64,000 nucleotides of DNA, taken from NCBI GenBank assembly GCA_947627445.1, contig CANQWA010000002.1, forward strand, positions 1 through 64,000, written 5' to 3'. The notes under the pieces are model-generated. The model ran no database searches. It was not told where the DNA came from and saw only the letters and a program-made list of their open reading frames with translations. A program made the translations under genes and the position numbers. Below, piece by piece: positions 32,362 through 40,823 of the stretch; position 1 is the stretch's first letter, and every line of letters starts with the position of its first letter. The DNA is from an uncultured Ruminococcus sp. Its GTDB lineage: Bacteria > Bacillota > Clostridia > Oscillospirales > Ruminococcaceae.

Positions 32362-33717
32362 ATGAAACCAGAACATAACGATCTTATCGTCGGAAGCGTA
32401 GGGAAAGCATTGGCACGCTTTGCCTTTCCCTATTTGCTTTCCTGTTTTCTCCAGACCTTTTACGGCATGGCGGATCTGTTTGTCATCGGCTTGTACAACG
32501 ATTCCACAGCCACAACAGCGGTTTCCGCAGGCAGTCAGGTAACCCATATGCTGACGGTAATCATTGTCGGGCTGACGATGGGTGTCACTGTAAAGATTGC
32601 ACAAAGCATGGGGGCAGACGATCTCAGATCTGTCCGGAAGACAGCAGGTGTCTCTGCTGTCTTTTTTGCAATTTTCGCTGTTTCGCTAACGGTTCTGCTA
32701 TTGCTTCTGACAAAGCCCATCATCCGTTGGACGCTGATACCGGAAGAAGCTGTTTCCGATACGGCAGCATATCTGCACATCTGCTTTGCCGGCATTCCTT
32801 TGATTACTGCCTATAATGTTATCAGCAGTATGTACCGAGGCATAGGAGATTCATGTCATCCGCTGTGGTTTGCCGCAGTGGCATGCGCTGTGAATATCGG
32901 TCTGGATTTTCTCTTTATCGGCGGACTGCATCTGGGAACAGTCGGAGCTGCTCTGGGAACAATCTGCGGACAAGGCGTCAGCGTTTTTATTGCTGCGCTT
33001 TTTCTTTGGCGGAAAAAGCCCATGTTCTGCTTCTCTCGAAAGGATATCGTTCTGTTCAGAAGCCCGCTGTCACAGATTTTGAAGATCGGCGTACCCGTTG
33101 CCATGCAGGACGGACTGATACAAGTCGCCTTTCTGGTGATCACCGTGATCGCTAACAGCCGCGGGCTGACGGATGCTGCCAGTGTGGGCATTGTGGAAAA
33201 ACTCATTGGATTCTTGTTTCTGGTACCATCCGCTTTTTTGTCGGCGATCTCTGCCATTACCGCCCAGAATCTGGGTGCCGGAAGACCCGGCCGTGCCAGA
33301 AAAACATTGTACGATGGACTTGCTGTCACGGTGGTGTGGGGCTGCCTGTGCTGCCTGTATAGCGAGCTTTTCCCACAGACGTTGGTGGGGCTTTTTACCA
33401 AGGATTCTGCTGTAATTGCTGCGGGAAGCGCATATTTGCAGTCGTATTCTCTGGACTGCATCTTTGCGGCAGTGCATTTTTGTTTCAGCGGCTATTTCTG
33501 CGGCTGTCAGCGTTCTGGTATCTCCTTTCTGCACAATATTGTTTCCGTGGTGCTGGTGCGCATTCCCGGTGCCTATTTGGCGAGCCGGCTGTTCCCGGCA
33601 ACGTTGTTTCCCATGGGATTGTCTGCGCCGTTTGGGTCGTTGCTGTCAATAGGAATCTGTGTGGGATTTTATTGGTTTGACAAAAAAATGGAGAAGAGGC
33701 ATGCTGCCCTATCATAG
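32362..33717 (+). CDS. MATE-family efflux transporter
   Basis: A 451-residue membrane protein with 12 predicted helices in two homologous halves. It opens LIVGSVGKALARFAFP, then QTFYGMADLFVIGLY, the recurring MATE pattern. The family exports drugs or metabolites in exchange for Na+ or H+. It lies six bases after thrH with only a weak ribosome site, so it is co-transcribed and probably coupled. The substrate cannot be predicted. Confidence 0.92.
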   Translation: MKPEHNDLIVGSVGKALARFAFPYLLSCFLQTFYGMADLFVIGLYNDSTATTAVSAGSQVTHMLTVIIVGLTMGVTVKIAQSMGADDLRSVRKTAGVSAVFFAIFAVSLTVLLLLLTKPIIRWTLIPEEAVSDTAAYLHICFAGIPLITAYNVISSMYRGIGDSCHPLWFAAVACAVNIGLDFLFIGGLHLGTVGAALGTICGQGVSVFIAALFLWRKKPMFCFSRKDIVLFRSPLSQILKIGVPVAMQDGLIQVAFLVITVIANSRGLTDAASVGIVEKLIGFLFLVPSAFLSAISAITAQNLGAGRPGRARKTLYDGLAVTVVWGCLCCLYSELFPQTLVGLFTKDSAVIAAGSAYLQSYSLDCIFAAVHFCFSGYFCGCQRSGISFLHNIVSVVLVRIPGAYLASRLFPATLFPMGLSAPFGSLLSIGICVGFYWFDKKMEKRHAALS

Positions 33718-33798
33718 ATCTGTTCTTTCTTTTGTCCCTTTTTCTGGGATATCTGAAAAAGCTGTTCCGCCGCATTCCTGATTTTTTTCAAAAAACAC

Positions 33799-33827
33799 TT
33801 GCAATTTCTATTCACATATGTTATAAT
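33799..33827 (+). promoter_or_regulatory. SRP RNA promoter
   Basis: TTGCAA and TATAAT are separated by 17 bases. The start is predicted near 33834. Confidence 0.88.
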
Positions 33828-33871
33828 ACTATCATGTGATGCGTATGCATCAGTACCGGATTCCGGAATAT

Positions 33872-33975
33872 AGGTGTGCGGGTCCTGTGCAACAAAGCAC
33901 CGTGAACCATGTCAGGCGGGGGACCGAGCAGCATTAAGCGGATTGTTTTGTGTGCCGCAGTCAACCTGCACACCT
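33872..33975 (+). ncRNA. ffs: Signal recognition particle RNA (small bacterial type)
   Basis: About 104 bases folding into one long hairpin: AGGTGTGCGGG pairs with CCTGCACACCT. The apex carries the invariant domain IV that binds Ffh: GTCAGG-CGG-GGGA-CCG-AGCAGC, with a GNRA (GGGA) tetraloop and the asymmetric AGCAGC side, preceded by GTGAACC. It works with Ffh and FtsY in membrane targeting. The position just ahead of dnaX-ybaB-recR is the standard Firmicute context. The flanking TTCCGGAATATA / TATGTTCCGGAA arms extend the stem into a terminator. Confidence 0.95.
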
Positions 33976-33993
33976 ATGTTCCGGAATTTTTTT
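33976..33993 (+). terminator. SRP RNA terminator arm
   Basis: TATGTTCCGGAA followed by TTTTTTT pairs with TTCCGGAATATA upstream of the RNA (from 33861). Confidence 0.8.
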
Positions 33994-33994
33994 G

Positions 33995-34155
33995 AGAACC
34001 TTTTTTCATCACAAATGTGCACGGATTTTCAGCAGATTCTGGTGAGGACAAGGAAAAAAGTCACAGGTAACATTGTGCCTGTCAGGACATTTTCATGCAG
34101 TACTCGCCAAAACCTGCCGGAGGGACGTGTGCAGTTTTTTGTGAAGACAGGTTCT
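33995..34155. repeat. AGAAC-family MITE-like element (161 bp) between ffs and dnaX
   Basis: It begins AGAACC and ends GACAGGTTCT. The interior aligns along its length with the 163-bp copy at 44676: ACGGATTTTC, AGCAG, GTGAGGACAAGG, AAAAAG, then TTCATGCAG and CCTGCCG. Almost the whole ffs-dnaX gap is this element. Confidence 0.7.
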
Positions 34156-34217
34156 GAGCCTGAAACAGGCTTTCATTGCTTTTGCAACAAGCAGCAAACA
34201 ACAGGAGGTGGGATAGG

Positions 34218-35768
34218 TTGTATCAGGCTTTATATCGGAAATGGCGGCCAAGATCCTTTGACGATGTCATTTCTCAGCCCCATATTACCACCGCCCTCCA
34301 GAATCAGCTCCGGGAAGGTAGAACGGCTCATGCATATCTGTTCACCGGCTCACGAGGCACTGGAAAAACCACCTGTGCTCGTATTCTCGCAAAAGCGGTG
34401 AACTGTGAGCATCTAACTCCGGAGGGAAATCCCTGTCTGTCCTGCGACATCTGCCAAGATGCAGAACGAGGCGCACTCAGCGATATCGTGGAGATTGATG
34501 CAGCTTCAAACAACAGTGTAGAGGATATCCGCGATCTGCGGGAAGGTACAGTCTATCTGCCGGAACGTTGCCGCTGTAAAATCTATATCATTGACGAGGT
34601 ACACATGCTGTCTCCCAGCGCATGGGGTGCATTGCTGAAGGTCATGGAAGAACCCCCGGCATATGTCAAGTTTATTTTGGCAACCACCGAGGTGCATAAA
34701 GTCCCGGCAACCATCATTTCCCGGTGTCAACGGTATGATTTTCACCGCATCCGCACGACCGATATTGCCCATCGTCTGGCATATATCGCCGGGCAGGAAC
34801 AGCTTTCTCTGGATGAAACGGCAGCACAGCTCATCGCCCGGCTGTCAGACGGCGGTATGCGTGATGCACTGTCCCTGTTGGACCAGTGTGCTGCCGCAGG
34901 AGAAGAGATCACACCGGAATCTGTCACATCTGCCGCCGGGGTCTCCGGACGGGAAAGTGTCTTTGCCATTTTAGAAGCGATCCAGTCGAAGGATCCGGCT
35001 AAAGCACTGGAGATCACCGGTGCTTTGTATGACCAATCCAAGGATATGGTGCGTCTCTGTGACGAACTGATCGAACAGCTGCGCAATCTCATGCTGATCA
35101 AAGCCGGTTCCGGTCAACCGGAGCTTCTCACCTGCCTTCCAGACGAGATAGAACGGCTCAGGCAATTGGCAAATCCTCTGGTACTGGATGCCATTCTGAC
35201 GCAAATCGCTTTGCTTCAGGATTGTCGTGAGCGGATGCAGCGCAGCCCGGGCAAACGAGTGGAACTGGAAATGGCACTTTTACAGCTTGCCGTTCCCAGA
35301 CCGACCTCTTCTATTATACAGCCACAGCTGGAATCTGCGGCTGTGCCTGTTCTGGAACAGCAGATGCAACATTCGGTTTCTCAGCCGGCAAAGCAGTCAG
35401 CAGTCAATATCCACCCTGTACCGGAAAAAGAGCCGAAGCTGAAAGCATCTGATTTCCGTCCTGTGGGAAATTGGGCGGATATTCTGGCAGAATATCAGGC
35501 AGTAAATCCGGCGGTGTCCGGCAGTCTGGCGGAATCCAGCGCATTTGTCGCCGGAAACACCATGCTCATCGTAGCAAAAAACCGGTTTTTCCTGACACTG
35601 CTCAAAAACAAGGAAAATGCCATGTCCTTGCGGGAAACGGTGAAACGGTTCTTAGGCGTGGAATACAGCATCCGTGCCAAGTGCAGTGAACCAGAGCAGC
35701 AGGAATCCAAGGCGCAAAGCCTGATCCGAAAAGCAATTAACAGCAACCTGGAAACTGCTGTTGAATAA
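34218..35768 (+). CDS. dnaX: DNA polymerase III tau/gamma subunit
   Basis: A 516-residue clamp-loader ATPase. It has the N-terminal YQALYRKWRPRSFDDV signature, a Walker A GSRGTGKTT (about 44-52), a zinc module with CEHLTPEGNPCLSCDIC, and Walker B IIDEVHML. A C-terminal tail (about 370-516) would bind the polymerase in tau. The start is TTG at 34218, placed by GGAGGTGG and by homology; the ORF track begins 14 codons early. It heads the conserved dnaX-ybaB-recR operon. I saw no obvious slippery A-run for a gamma product. Confidence 0.95.
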   Translation: MYQALYRKWRPRSFDDVISQPHITTALQNQLREGRTAHAYLFTGSRGTGKTTCARILAKAVNCEHLTPEGNPCLSCDICQDAERGALSDIVEIDAASNNSVEDIRDLREGTVYLPERCRCKIYIIDEVHMLSPSAWGALLKVMEEPPAYVKFILATTEVHKVPATIISRCQRYDFHRIRTTDIAHRLAYIAGQEQLSLDETAAQLIARLSDGGMRDALSLLDQCAAAGEEITPESVTSAAGVSGRESVFAILEAIQSKDPAKALEITGALYDQSKDMVRLCDELIEQLRNLMLIKAGSGQPELLTCLPDEIERLRQLANPLVLDAILTQIALLQDCRERMQRSPGKRVELEMALLQLAVPRPTSSIIQPQLESAAVPVLEQQMQHSVSQPAKQSAVNIHPVPEKEPKLKASDFRPVGNWADILAEYQAVNPAVSGSLAESSAFVAGNTMLIVAKNRFFLTLLKNKENAMSLRETVKRFLGVEYSIRAKCSEPEQQESKAQSLIRKAINSNLETAVE

Positions 35769-35784
35769 AGGCAACACGGTGTTG
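35768..35784. repeat. GGCAACAC-GTGTTGCC palindrome
   Basis: A 17-base palindrome at the dnaX stop. The same arms recur at 59645-59663. Confidence 0.5.
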
Positions 35785-35820
35785 CCGAAAGAACCAAGAA
35801 CTAAAAAGGAGCGTATTCTT

Positions 35821-36168
35821 ATGAAAGCAAGATTACCGAAGCAGAGTGTGGGCGGTGCTCAGAATATGAACGCCATGATCCGTCAGGCACAGAAAATGCA
35901 GGATCAGATCTCTGAACTACAGGAAGACATCGAATCGCGTGAGTTCACAGCAACCGCAGGCGGCGGCGCTGTTACTGTAGTCATGTCCGGCAAAAAGTCT
36001 GTCAAATCTCTGGAACTCAAGCCGGAAGTCGTTGATCCGGAGGATATCGAAATGCTTCAGGATCTGATCATCAGCGCCATCAATGAGGCTGCCAATCAGG
36101 TAGAGGAAATTACCGAAGCCGAAATGAGCAAGATCACCGGCGGCGTATCTCTCCCCGGACTGTTCTGA
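35821..36168 (+). CDS. ybaB: YbaB/EbfC nucleoid-associated protein
   Basis: A 115-residue DNA-binding protein of the YbaB/EbfC family, which forms dimers on DNA. Typical segments are MNAMIRQAQKMQDQI, TATAGGGAVTVVMSG and LQDLIISAINEA. It starts at 35821 after AAGGAG; the ORF-track extension covers the intergenic palindrome. It lies between dnaX and recR, as in most Firmicutes. Confidence 0.94.
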   Translation: MKARLPKQSVGGAQNMNAMIRQAQKMQDQISELQEDIESREFTATAGGGAVTVVMSGKKSVKSLELKPEVVDPEDIEMLQDLIISAINEAANQVEEITEAEMSKITGGVSLPGLF

Positions 36169-36175
36169 GATCGTA

Positions 36176-36778
36176 ATGCCGAATTATAACGCACTCCCTC
36201 TTGAACTTCTGACGGAGGAATTTGCCAAGCTGCCAGGTATCGGTCTGAAATCTGCCCGCCGTCTGGCGTATTACATGATTTCTCGTCCCGAGGAGGATGT
36301 CAAGCGGTTTGCGGATATTCTGCTTTCTGCCAAACAGGATATCCACTATTGCCCCTGTTGTCAGAACCTTACCGATCAGGAGCTCTGCCCTATCTGTGCA
36401 GAGGAAGAGCGGGACAGCACTGTCATTTGTGTGGTGGAAAGTCCCAAGGATGTCTCTGCCATGGAGCGGATCGGCGAATACAACGGTGTTTATCATGTGC
36501 TGCACGGACTGATTTCTCCGATTGACGGTGTTACACCGGACAAGCTGCGGATTCGTGAGCTTTTGATGCGCCTGCAAGGCGGAACCATCCGTGAGGTGAT
36601 CATGGCGACCAATCCCACCGTGGAAGGTGATGCTACAGCCATGTATCTGGCACAGTTGTTAGAGCCGCTGGGCATCAAAGTGACACGGCTGGCATTTGGC
36701 CTGCCAGTAGGCGGTACATTGGAGTACGCCGATGAGGTCACACTGTTCAAGGCACTGGAAAACCGGACTGAAATGTAA
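36176..36778 (+). CDS. recR: Recombination protein RecR
   Basis: A 200-residue recombinational repair mediator that works with RecO/RecF. It has an N-terminal helix-hairpin-helix (LPGIGLKSARRLA), a four-Cys zinc finger (CPCCQNLTDQELCPIC), a Toprim domain (VICVVESPKDV) and a C-terminal Walker-B-like end. It starts seven bases after ybaB with no clear ribosome site, so it is likely coupled. The TAA stop is fused to an AGAACAAGTTCT element. Confidence 0.96.
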   Translation: MPNYNALPLELLTEEFAKLPGIGLKSARRLAYYMISRPEEDVKRFADILLSAKQDIHYCPCCQNLTDQELCPICAEEERDSTVICVVESPKDVSAMERIGEYNGVYHVLHGLISPIDGVTPDKLRIRELLMRLQGGTIREVIMATNPTVEGDATAMYLAQLLEPLGIKVTRLAFGLPVGGTLEYADEVTLFKALENRTEM

Positions 36779-36789
36779 GAACAAGTTCT
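36778..36789. repeat. AGAACAAGTTCT fused to the recR stop codon
   Basis: A perfect copy of the AGAAC-family end. Its first A is the last base of the recR stop. Confidence 0.6.
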
Positions 36790-36856
36790 AAAAAACTGTC
36801 CACAGGTTTCGATGTGAACGAGTTCTGCATACAGCGCAATCGAAATACCGATATTT

Positions 36857-36887
36857 TCCTCCCCTTTTCCGGGGGAGGTTTCTTTTT
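36857..36887 (+). terminator. dnaX-ybaB-recR terminator
   Basis: CCTCCCC-TTTTCC-GGGGGAGG followed by TTTCTTTTT. Confidence 0.9.
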
Positions 36888-36893
36888 CCCGGC

Positions 36894-36922
36894 TTGACAA
36901 GGCAATCGGTTCATGTTATAAT
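36894..36922 (+). promoter_or_regulatory. Promoter of the dockerin gene at 36986
   Basis: TTGACA and TATAAT are separated by 17 bases. Confidence 0.88.
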
Positions 36923-36985
36923 ATGAATATTCTGATGCTATTTTAAAAACTGCCCATCGGCAGGATTCCAGGAAAGGATAGATTT

Positions 36986-37861
36986 ATGAAAATACGTTTT
37001 TTATCACTGATTTGCGCTGCATCTGTACTGGGAACAACAACGCTGCTTCTGCCGATTTCCGGCTCTGCTGAAGAGGACGGCACTGTCACCACTGTCGTGC
37101 AGATGGAACGCAGTAAAGCACTGGCTTATGAGCCGGAAAACGAGATCACCGGTGAGATTGCCTTGATTGTGGATGAACACCCGATCCATGTCAATATCAC
37201 GATGTATTCTTCCGAAAAACCGGTGGTTTACTATGATGCAGACCTGACAGCTGAAGCAGGCAGCGATTTGACAAAATATGTCTTTCAGGTAGACTATTCC
37301 GAATATCCTGACCAATCCCAGCTGTCTCAATTCCAGAATCTCTACACCTCGGAATATTTTACCGGCACATATAGCTCCTGCTATTATATCACCATTTCTG
37401 CGCCGGACACCAAAGAGGCTGTATTTGAGGAATCTGTCCTGGTAGCCGATCCCCACAGTGACGCTTCCGTCACCGGAAAAACACGGTATACCTACACGAT
37501 TCTGTTTGACGAAAAACTGGAGATACCGGTTACCTCCGGCGATTCCTATGGAGACATTACAGATGGAAATGCGGATATTTTCAGAGATATCACCATGCTC
37601 TGGAAGCCCTATGCACTGGGCGATGTGGATGAAAGCGGTGTGATCGATATGCAGGACGCCTATCTGATTCTGCTGTACGGTTCGTATGCTTCCATGAACA
37701 TCGAACCGGACTTTGAGATCAACCTGGATGCCTCTGATACAGACGGTGACGGCAAGATCACCCAGACAGATGCCTTTCTGACGCTGGTCTATACATCCTA
37801 TGTGGCAATGGGCTCAGAACTTACCTTTGAGGAATTCTTAGCCTCTGATCTGCGCCCCTAA
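36986..37861 (+). CDS. Secreted dockerin-bearing protein of unknown function
   Basis: 291 residues. A signal peptide (to about 29, cut after GSA) is followed by a beta-rich module of about 185 residues that I do not recognise, and a C-terminal type I dockerin (about 217-280: GDVDESGVIDMQDAYLILL and DTDGDGKITQTDAFLTLV, both loops calcium-competent). The dockerin should attach it to a cohesin scaffold at the cell surface. There is no linker of the Thr-rich type seen in the other two. It is a single-gene unit with a strong promoter. The unknown module has many Tyr/Ser residues but no cysteine-rich or catalytic motif I can name. Confidence 0.8.
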   Translation: MKIRFLSLICAASVLGTTTLLLPISGSAEEDGTVTTVVQMERSKALAYEPENEITGEIALIVDEHPIHVNITMYSSEKPVVYYDADLTAEAGSDLTKYVFQVDYSEYPDQSQLSQFQNLYTSEYFTGTYSSCYYITISAPDTKEAVFEESVLVADPHSDASVTGKTRYTYTILFDEKLEIPVTSGDSYGDITDGNADIFRDITMLWKPYALGDVDESGVIDMQDAYLILLYGSYASMNIEPDFEINLDASDTDGDGKITQTDAFLTLVYTSYVAMGSELTFEEFLASDLRP

Positions 37862-37885
37862 CCCCCCTCAGACGAAACAAACGCA

Positions 37886-37929
37886 AAATGGACGGATAAC
37901 CGGCACATACTGCTGGGTTCCGTCCATTT
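37886..37929. terminator. Terminator between the dockerin gene and tyrS
   Basis: AAATGGACGGA and TCCGTCCATTT form a stem, with ATAACC/GGGTT inner pairing. It is usable from both sides. Confidence 0.7.
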
Positions 37930-37952
37930 GATTTTCTGTCTGTGTCAAATCC

Positions 37953-39170
37953 TTATTCCACAACGATCTTATGGAACACTTTTTTCCCTTTTTTCAGGAT
38001 CACTTCTCCTTCAGGAACGACCACATGCTTCGGATCGGTAATCTTCTCATGGTTCACTGAAACGCCACCCTGCTGCACCAGACGGCGTGCCTCGCCATTG
38101 GAAGGCGCCAGCTTAGTACGCACCATCAGCGTCAGAATGCCGATACCACCGTCAGTAAGCTCATCTGCGCGCAGCACAGTGGTAGGCATATTTTCCGTAG
38201 AACCATTGCCGCCGAACACTGCCTTTGCAGCAGTTTGTGCCTGTTCTGCTGCTTCTTTGCCGTGTACCAGCTCTGTCAGCTCATATGCCAGCCGCTCTTT
38301 GGCGGTATTCAGTTGCTGACCCTCCAGTGTCTGTTCCATTTCCTCGATCTCTTCTATGGGAACAAATGTAAGAAGCTTCAGACACTTGATCACGTCTGCA
38401 TCAGAGACATTGCGCCAGTACTGATAGAATTCATAAGGGGTGGTTTTCTCTGCATCCAGCCAGACAGCGCCCTTTTCTGTTTTTCCCATTTTCTTGCCCT
38501 CAGAATTGAGCAGCAAGGTGATTGTCATGGCATAGGCATCCTTGCCCAGCTTTCGGCGGATCAGCTCTGTACCGCCCAGCATATTTGCCCACTGATCGTC
38601 GCCGCCGAACTGCATGTTGCAGCCATAATCCTGATACAGCTTATAGAAATCATAGCTCTGCATGATCATATAGTTGAATTCCAGGAACGTCAGACCACGC
38701 TCCATGCGCTGCTTGTAGCATTCGTGAGAGAGCATACGGTTGACGCTGAAATGCGCACCTACTTCACGAAGGATCTCCACATAATTCAGATCCAGCAGCC
38801 AGTCGCCGTTGTTGACGATTATCGCTTTGCCCTCAGAGAAGTCGATGAACCGGCTCATCTGCTTTTTGAAGCAGTCTACATTGTGCTGAATCGTCTCCTT
38901 CGTCATCATTTTCCGCATATCCGTTTTTCCGGAGGGGTCGCCGATCATGGCAGTACCGCCTCCGATAAGAACAATAGGTTTGTTTCCTGCCATCTGTAAA
39001 CGCTTCATCAGGCAGAGTGCCATGAAGTGTCCGACATGCAAACTGTCTGCAGTAGGGTCGAAGCCGATGTAGAAGGTTGCCTTTCCGGTATTGATCAGCT
39101 CTTCGATCTCCTTTTCATCAGTGGTCTGTGCGATCAGACCTCGGCGGTTCAGTTCTTCAAATAGTGTCAT
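37953..39170 (-). CDS. tyrS: Tyrosyl-tRNA synthetase
   Basis: A 405-residue class I synthetase. The HIGH motif appears as HVGH in DPTADSLHVGHF and the KMSKS-like loop as GKKMGKTEKG. The tyrosine/tRNA region QFGGDDQWANML is typical of the bacterial TyrRS type. An S4 RNA-binding domain ends the protein (NGEARRLVQQGGVSVN). The ATG at 39170 follows AAGAGG; the ORF-track extension runs into the T-box terminator. It is controlled by the tyrosine T-box leader directly upstream. Confidence 0.97.
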   Translation of the reverse strand: MTLFEELNRRGLIAQTTDEKEIEELINTGKATFYIGFDPTADSLHVGHFMALCLMKRLQMAGNKPIVLIGGGTAMIGDPSGKTDMRKMMTKETIQHNVDCFKKQMSRFIDFSEGKAIIVNNGDWLLDLNYVEILREVGAHFSVNRMLSHECYKQRMERGLTFLEFNYMIMQSYDFYKLYQDYGCNMQFGGDDQWANMLGGTELIRRKLGKDAYAMTITLLLNSEGKKMGKTEKGAVWLDAEKTTPYEFYQYWRNVSDADVIKCLKLLTFVPIEEIEEMEQTLEGQQLNTAKERLAYELTELVHGKEAAEQAQTAAKAVFGGNGSTENMPTTVLRADELTDGGIGILTLMVRTKLAPSNGEARRLVQQGGVSVNHEKITDPKHVVVPEGEVILKKGKKVFHKIVVE

Positions 39171-39194
39171 AAGTTTAACCTCTTTCTTTGCAGC

Positions 39195-39466
39195 CGGAAG
39201 CCATAAAAGAACGTCCTCCGGCAAAATTTTGCCAGAGGACGATGTTATCACCGTGGTACCACCTCAATTTATCGAATCTGAAATGATCCGACCTCAAAAG
39301 CTGTAACGGGCACACCCGTACTGCCCTATTGTGCGGCATAGAACCGGATATTCAGGCAGTCTGCTCTAGGGTGTATTCTGCCAATCCGCCGTACTTCCTT
39401 ACACCAACCGGAAGCTCTCTGTGCCGGCAAAAATTTGCATACTCTTCCCTTTCAGCGCATTTGAAC
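39195..39466 (-). promoter_or_regulatory. Tyrosine T-box riboswitch
   Basis: On the minus strand the antiterminator bulge AGGTGGTACCACGG (39251-39264) precedes a terminator, GTCCTCTGGC/GCCGGAGGAC with TTCTTTT (39204-39240). About 150 bases upstream the Stem I region contains GAATACACC with a TAC (Tyr) codon in the expected specifier place. Uncharged tRNA-Tyr would bind and let transcription reach tyrS. Confidence 0.92.
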
Positions 39467-39472
39467 AAGTAT

Positions 39473-39501
39473 ATTGTAACACAATGACAGCAGATTGTCA
39501 A
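39473..39501 (-). promoter_or_regulatory. tyrS promoter
   Basis: On the minus strand TTGACA and TACAAT are separated by 17 bases, just before the T-box. Confidence 0.87.
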
Positions 39502-39570
39502 GAGAAGGATTTGTTTCTGGGAAAAATTTTTGCAATGTGCCATTCTGACGGCTCTTTCAGAGCATCTGCC

Positions 39571-39600
39571 TTGACAGAACACTGGAAAAAGTGGTATACT
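39571..39600 (+). promoter_or_regulatory. Promoter of the membrane protein at 39846
   Basis: TTGACA and TATACT are separated by 18 bases, giving a leader of about 240 bases. Confidence 0.78.
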
Positions 39601-39606
39601 GATAAT

Positions 39607-39735
39607 ATCGGGAACGGCAAAACGAATTTGACGTTCCCGATAAATATGATGAAAGGTGTCCCGCACATCCGTGTATCACTGCGTGCTCCGTGCGGGTCCG
39701 CAAGCAGCAAGCGCTAAAAGTTTTTGCTGTTTGCG
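39607..39735 (+). promoter_or_regulatory. Three-hairpin leader of the membrane protein at 39846
   Basis: Three successive stems: ATCGGGAACG/CGTTCCCGAT (39607-39641), CCCGCAC/GTGCGGG (39660-39696), and CGCAAGCAGCAA/TTGCTGTTTGCG (39699-39735). The first would begin at the 5' end of the transcript. No riboswitch family was recognised. Confidence 0.45.
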
Positions 39736-39845
39736 ATAGTCTATGAAAATTCAATCGGATTCTACAGAATGTTGCATGAATCCGCGGCAAAACAGGGAAA
39801 AACCTGCATCATGTTCTAAAGGCTCAAAAAGGAGAGAACAACGTT

Positions 39846-40439
39846 ATGACCGATGGCCGTTATTATCTGCCGCCCCGTTCCCGTATGCCGGAATTTGCGG
39901 GAAATTGTGCAGCACTTTTATGCATTGACACAGTATATACCATTGGCTCTATGCCCCACTATACCCAATATTGGGATTACTGGGCAACCATCCTGGCAAG
40001 CCTCGCTCTTAGCGTGATTTGTCATGTGCTTATGCATCAAAAACCCAAGCTGATTCTGATTCCCGCCGCAGCTCTGACGCTGATTGCCTGCTTTACTCCC
40101 TCTCTGGTACACTGGATGGAAGTAACGCTGTTTTTCCTGTTGCTGTTGATTATGCTTCTCCGGCTTCCTCCATGGGCAAAACACTTTTTCCATATGGGTG
40201 GATTCCTTGCTGCCGGAACAGGTATTATCGCTGTTCTGATTCCTATGTGCAAACGGATTCACATGCTCGCCCAACACGGCACTGCTGCCAAAAGCACTGT
40301 CGTTCCCTATATTCTCCGCACGTTGGGAAGCGACTGCATGTGTCTGCTGGCACTGCTGTTTTTGCTGTTGGCATTTCAGCCCCAGGTGCTTCCCGGCTGG
40401 ATGGATGAGGACGACTGCTACGACCGCATCTGGGAATGA
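39846..40439 (+). CDS. Unknown integral membrane protein
   Basis: 197 residues, not recognised. About five hydrophobic segments are visible, including WATILASLALSVICHVLM, LILIPAAALTLIACF, VTLFFLLLLIMLLRL and CLLALLFLLLAF, with short loops and an acidic C-terminus (MDEDDCYDRIWE). AAGGAGA lies before the ATG. It stands alone behind a long structured leader and a good promoter, which hints at regulated expression. No domain family can be named from the sequence. Confidence 0.7.
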   Translation: MTDGRYYLPPRSRMPEFAGNCAALLCIDTVYTIGSMPHYTQYWDYWATILASLALSVICHVLMHQKPKLILIPAAALTLIACFTPSLVHWMEVTLFFLLLLIMLLRLPPWAKHFFHMGGFLAAGTGIIAVLIPMCKRIHMLAQHGTAAKSTVVPYILRTLGSDCMCLLALLFLLLAFQPQVLPGWMDEDDCYDRIWE

Positions 40440-40443
40440 GAAG

Positions 40444-40474
40444 AATTTGTTCCAAACTGCTTTTTCAACAAATT
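40444..40474 (+). terminator. Hairpin after the membrane protein gene
   Basis: AATTTGTT and AACAAATT pair around 15 bases. No clear T-run follows, so it is a weak terminator candidate. Confidence 0.35.
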
Positions 40475-40593
40475 TTGTCTGTTCTCTGACAGAAATATGT
40501 CCGTTTCGATCTGAGCCGCTGTTCATTTCATGCGAACAAGCGTATTACCCAAAAACACAACTGAAAAAAAAGAAAAATTGTGGTATTTCCCCC

Positions 40594-40622
40594 TTGATTT
40601 TTGCAACAAAAACGAATATACT
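40594..40622 (+). promoter_or_regulatory. lysC promoter
   Basis: TTGATT and TATACT are separated by 17 bases. The predicted leader is about 195 bases. The rest of the 384-base gap holds no gene I can support. Confidence 0.6.
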
Positions 40623-40770
40623 ATTATATGTGATTTCATGCGCCCTTATGACCTGTCTTTCCAAGATGTGTTGACTCTGCCGCAAGTTGCTTGTTTTACC
40701 AGCATTTCGGATAGTGCCAGCACGCCCTAAAAAAGATGGTTTTTCATTCCGGGCGCACAACTATATACAG

Positions 40771-40823
40771 AAAAGGAGAAAAAAGACTGCCGTGGATTTT
40801 TCCGGCAGTTCCTGTGATACAAT
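40771..40823 (+). promoter_or_regulatory. lysC ribosome site separated from the start by a hairpin
   Basis: AAAAGGAG ends 45 bases before the ATG. Between them ACTGCCG/CGGCAGT (40786-40809) folds, which shortens the gap to about 21 bases. No other ribosome site precedes the ATG. Confidence 0.5.
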
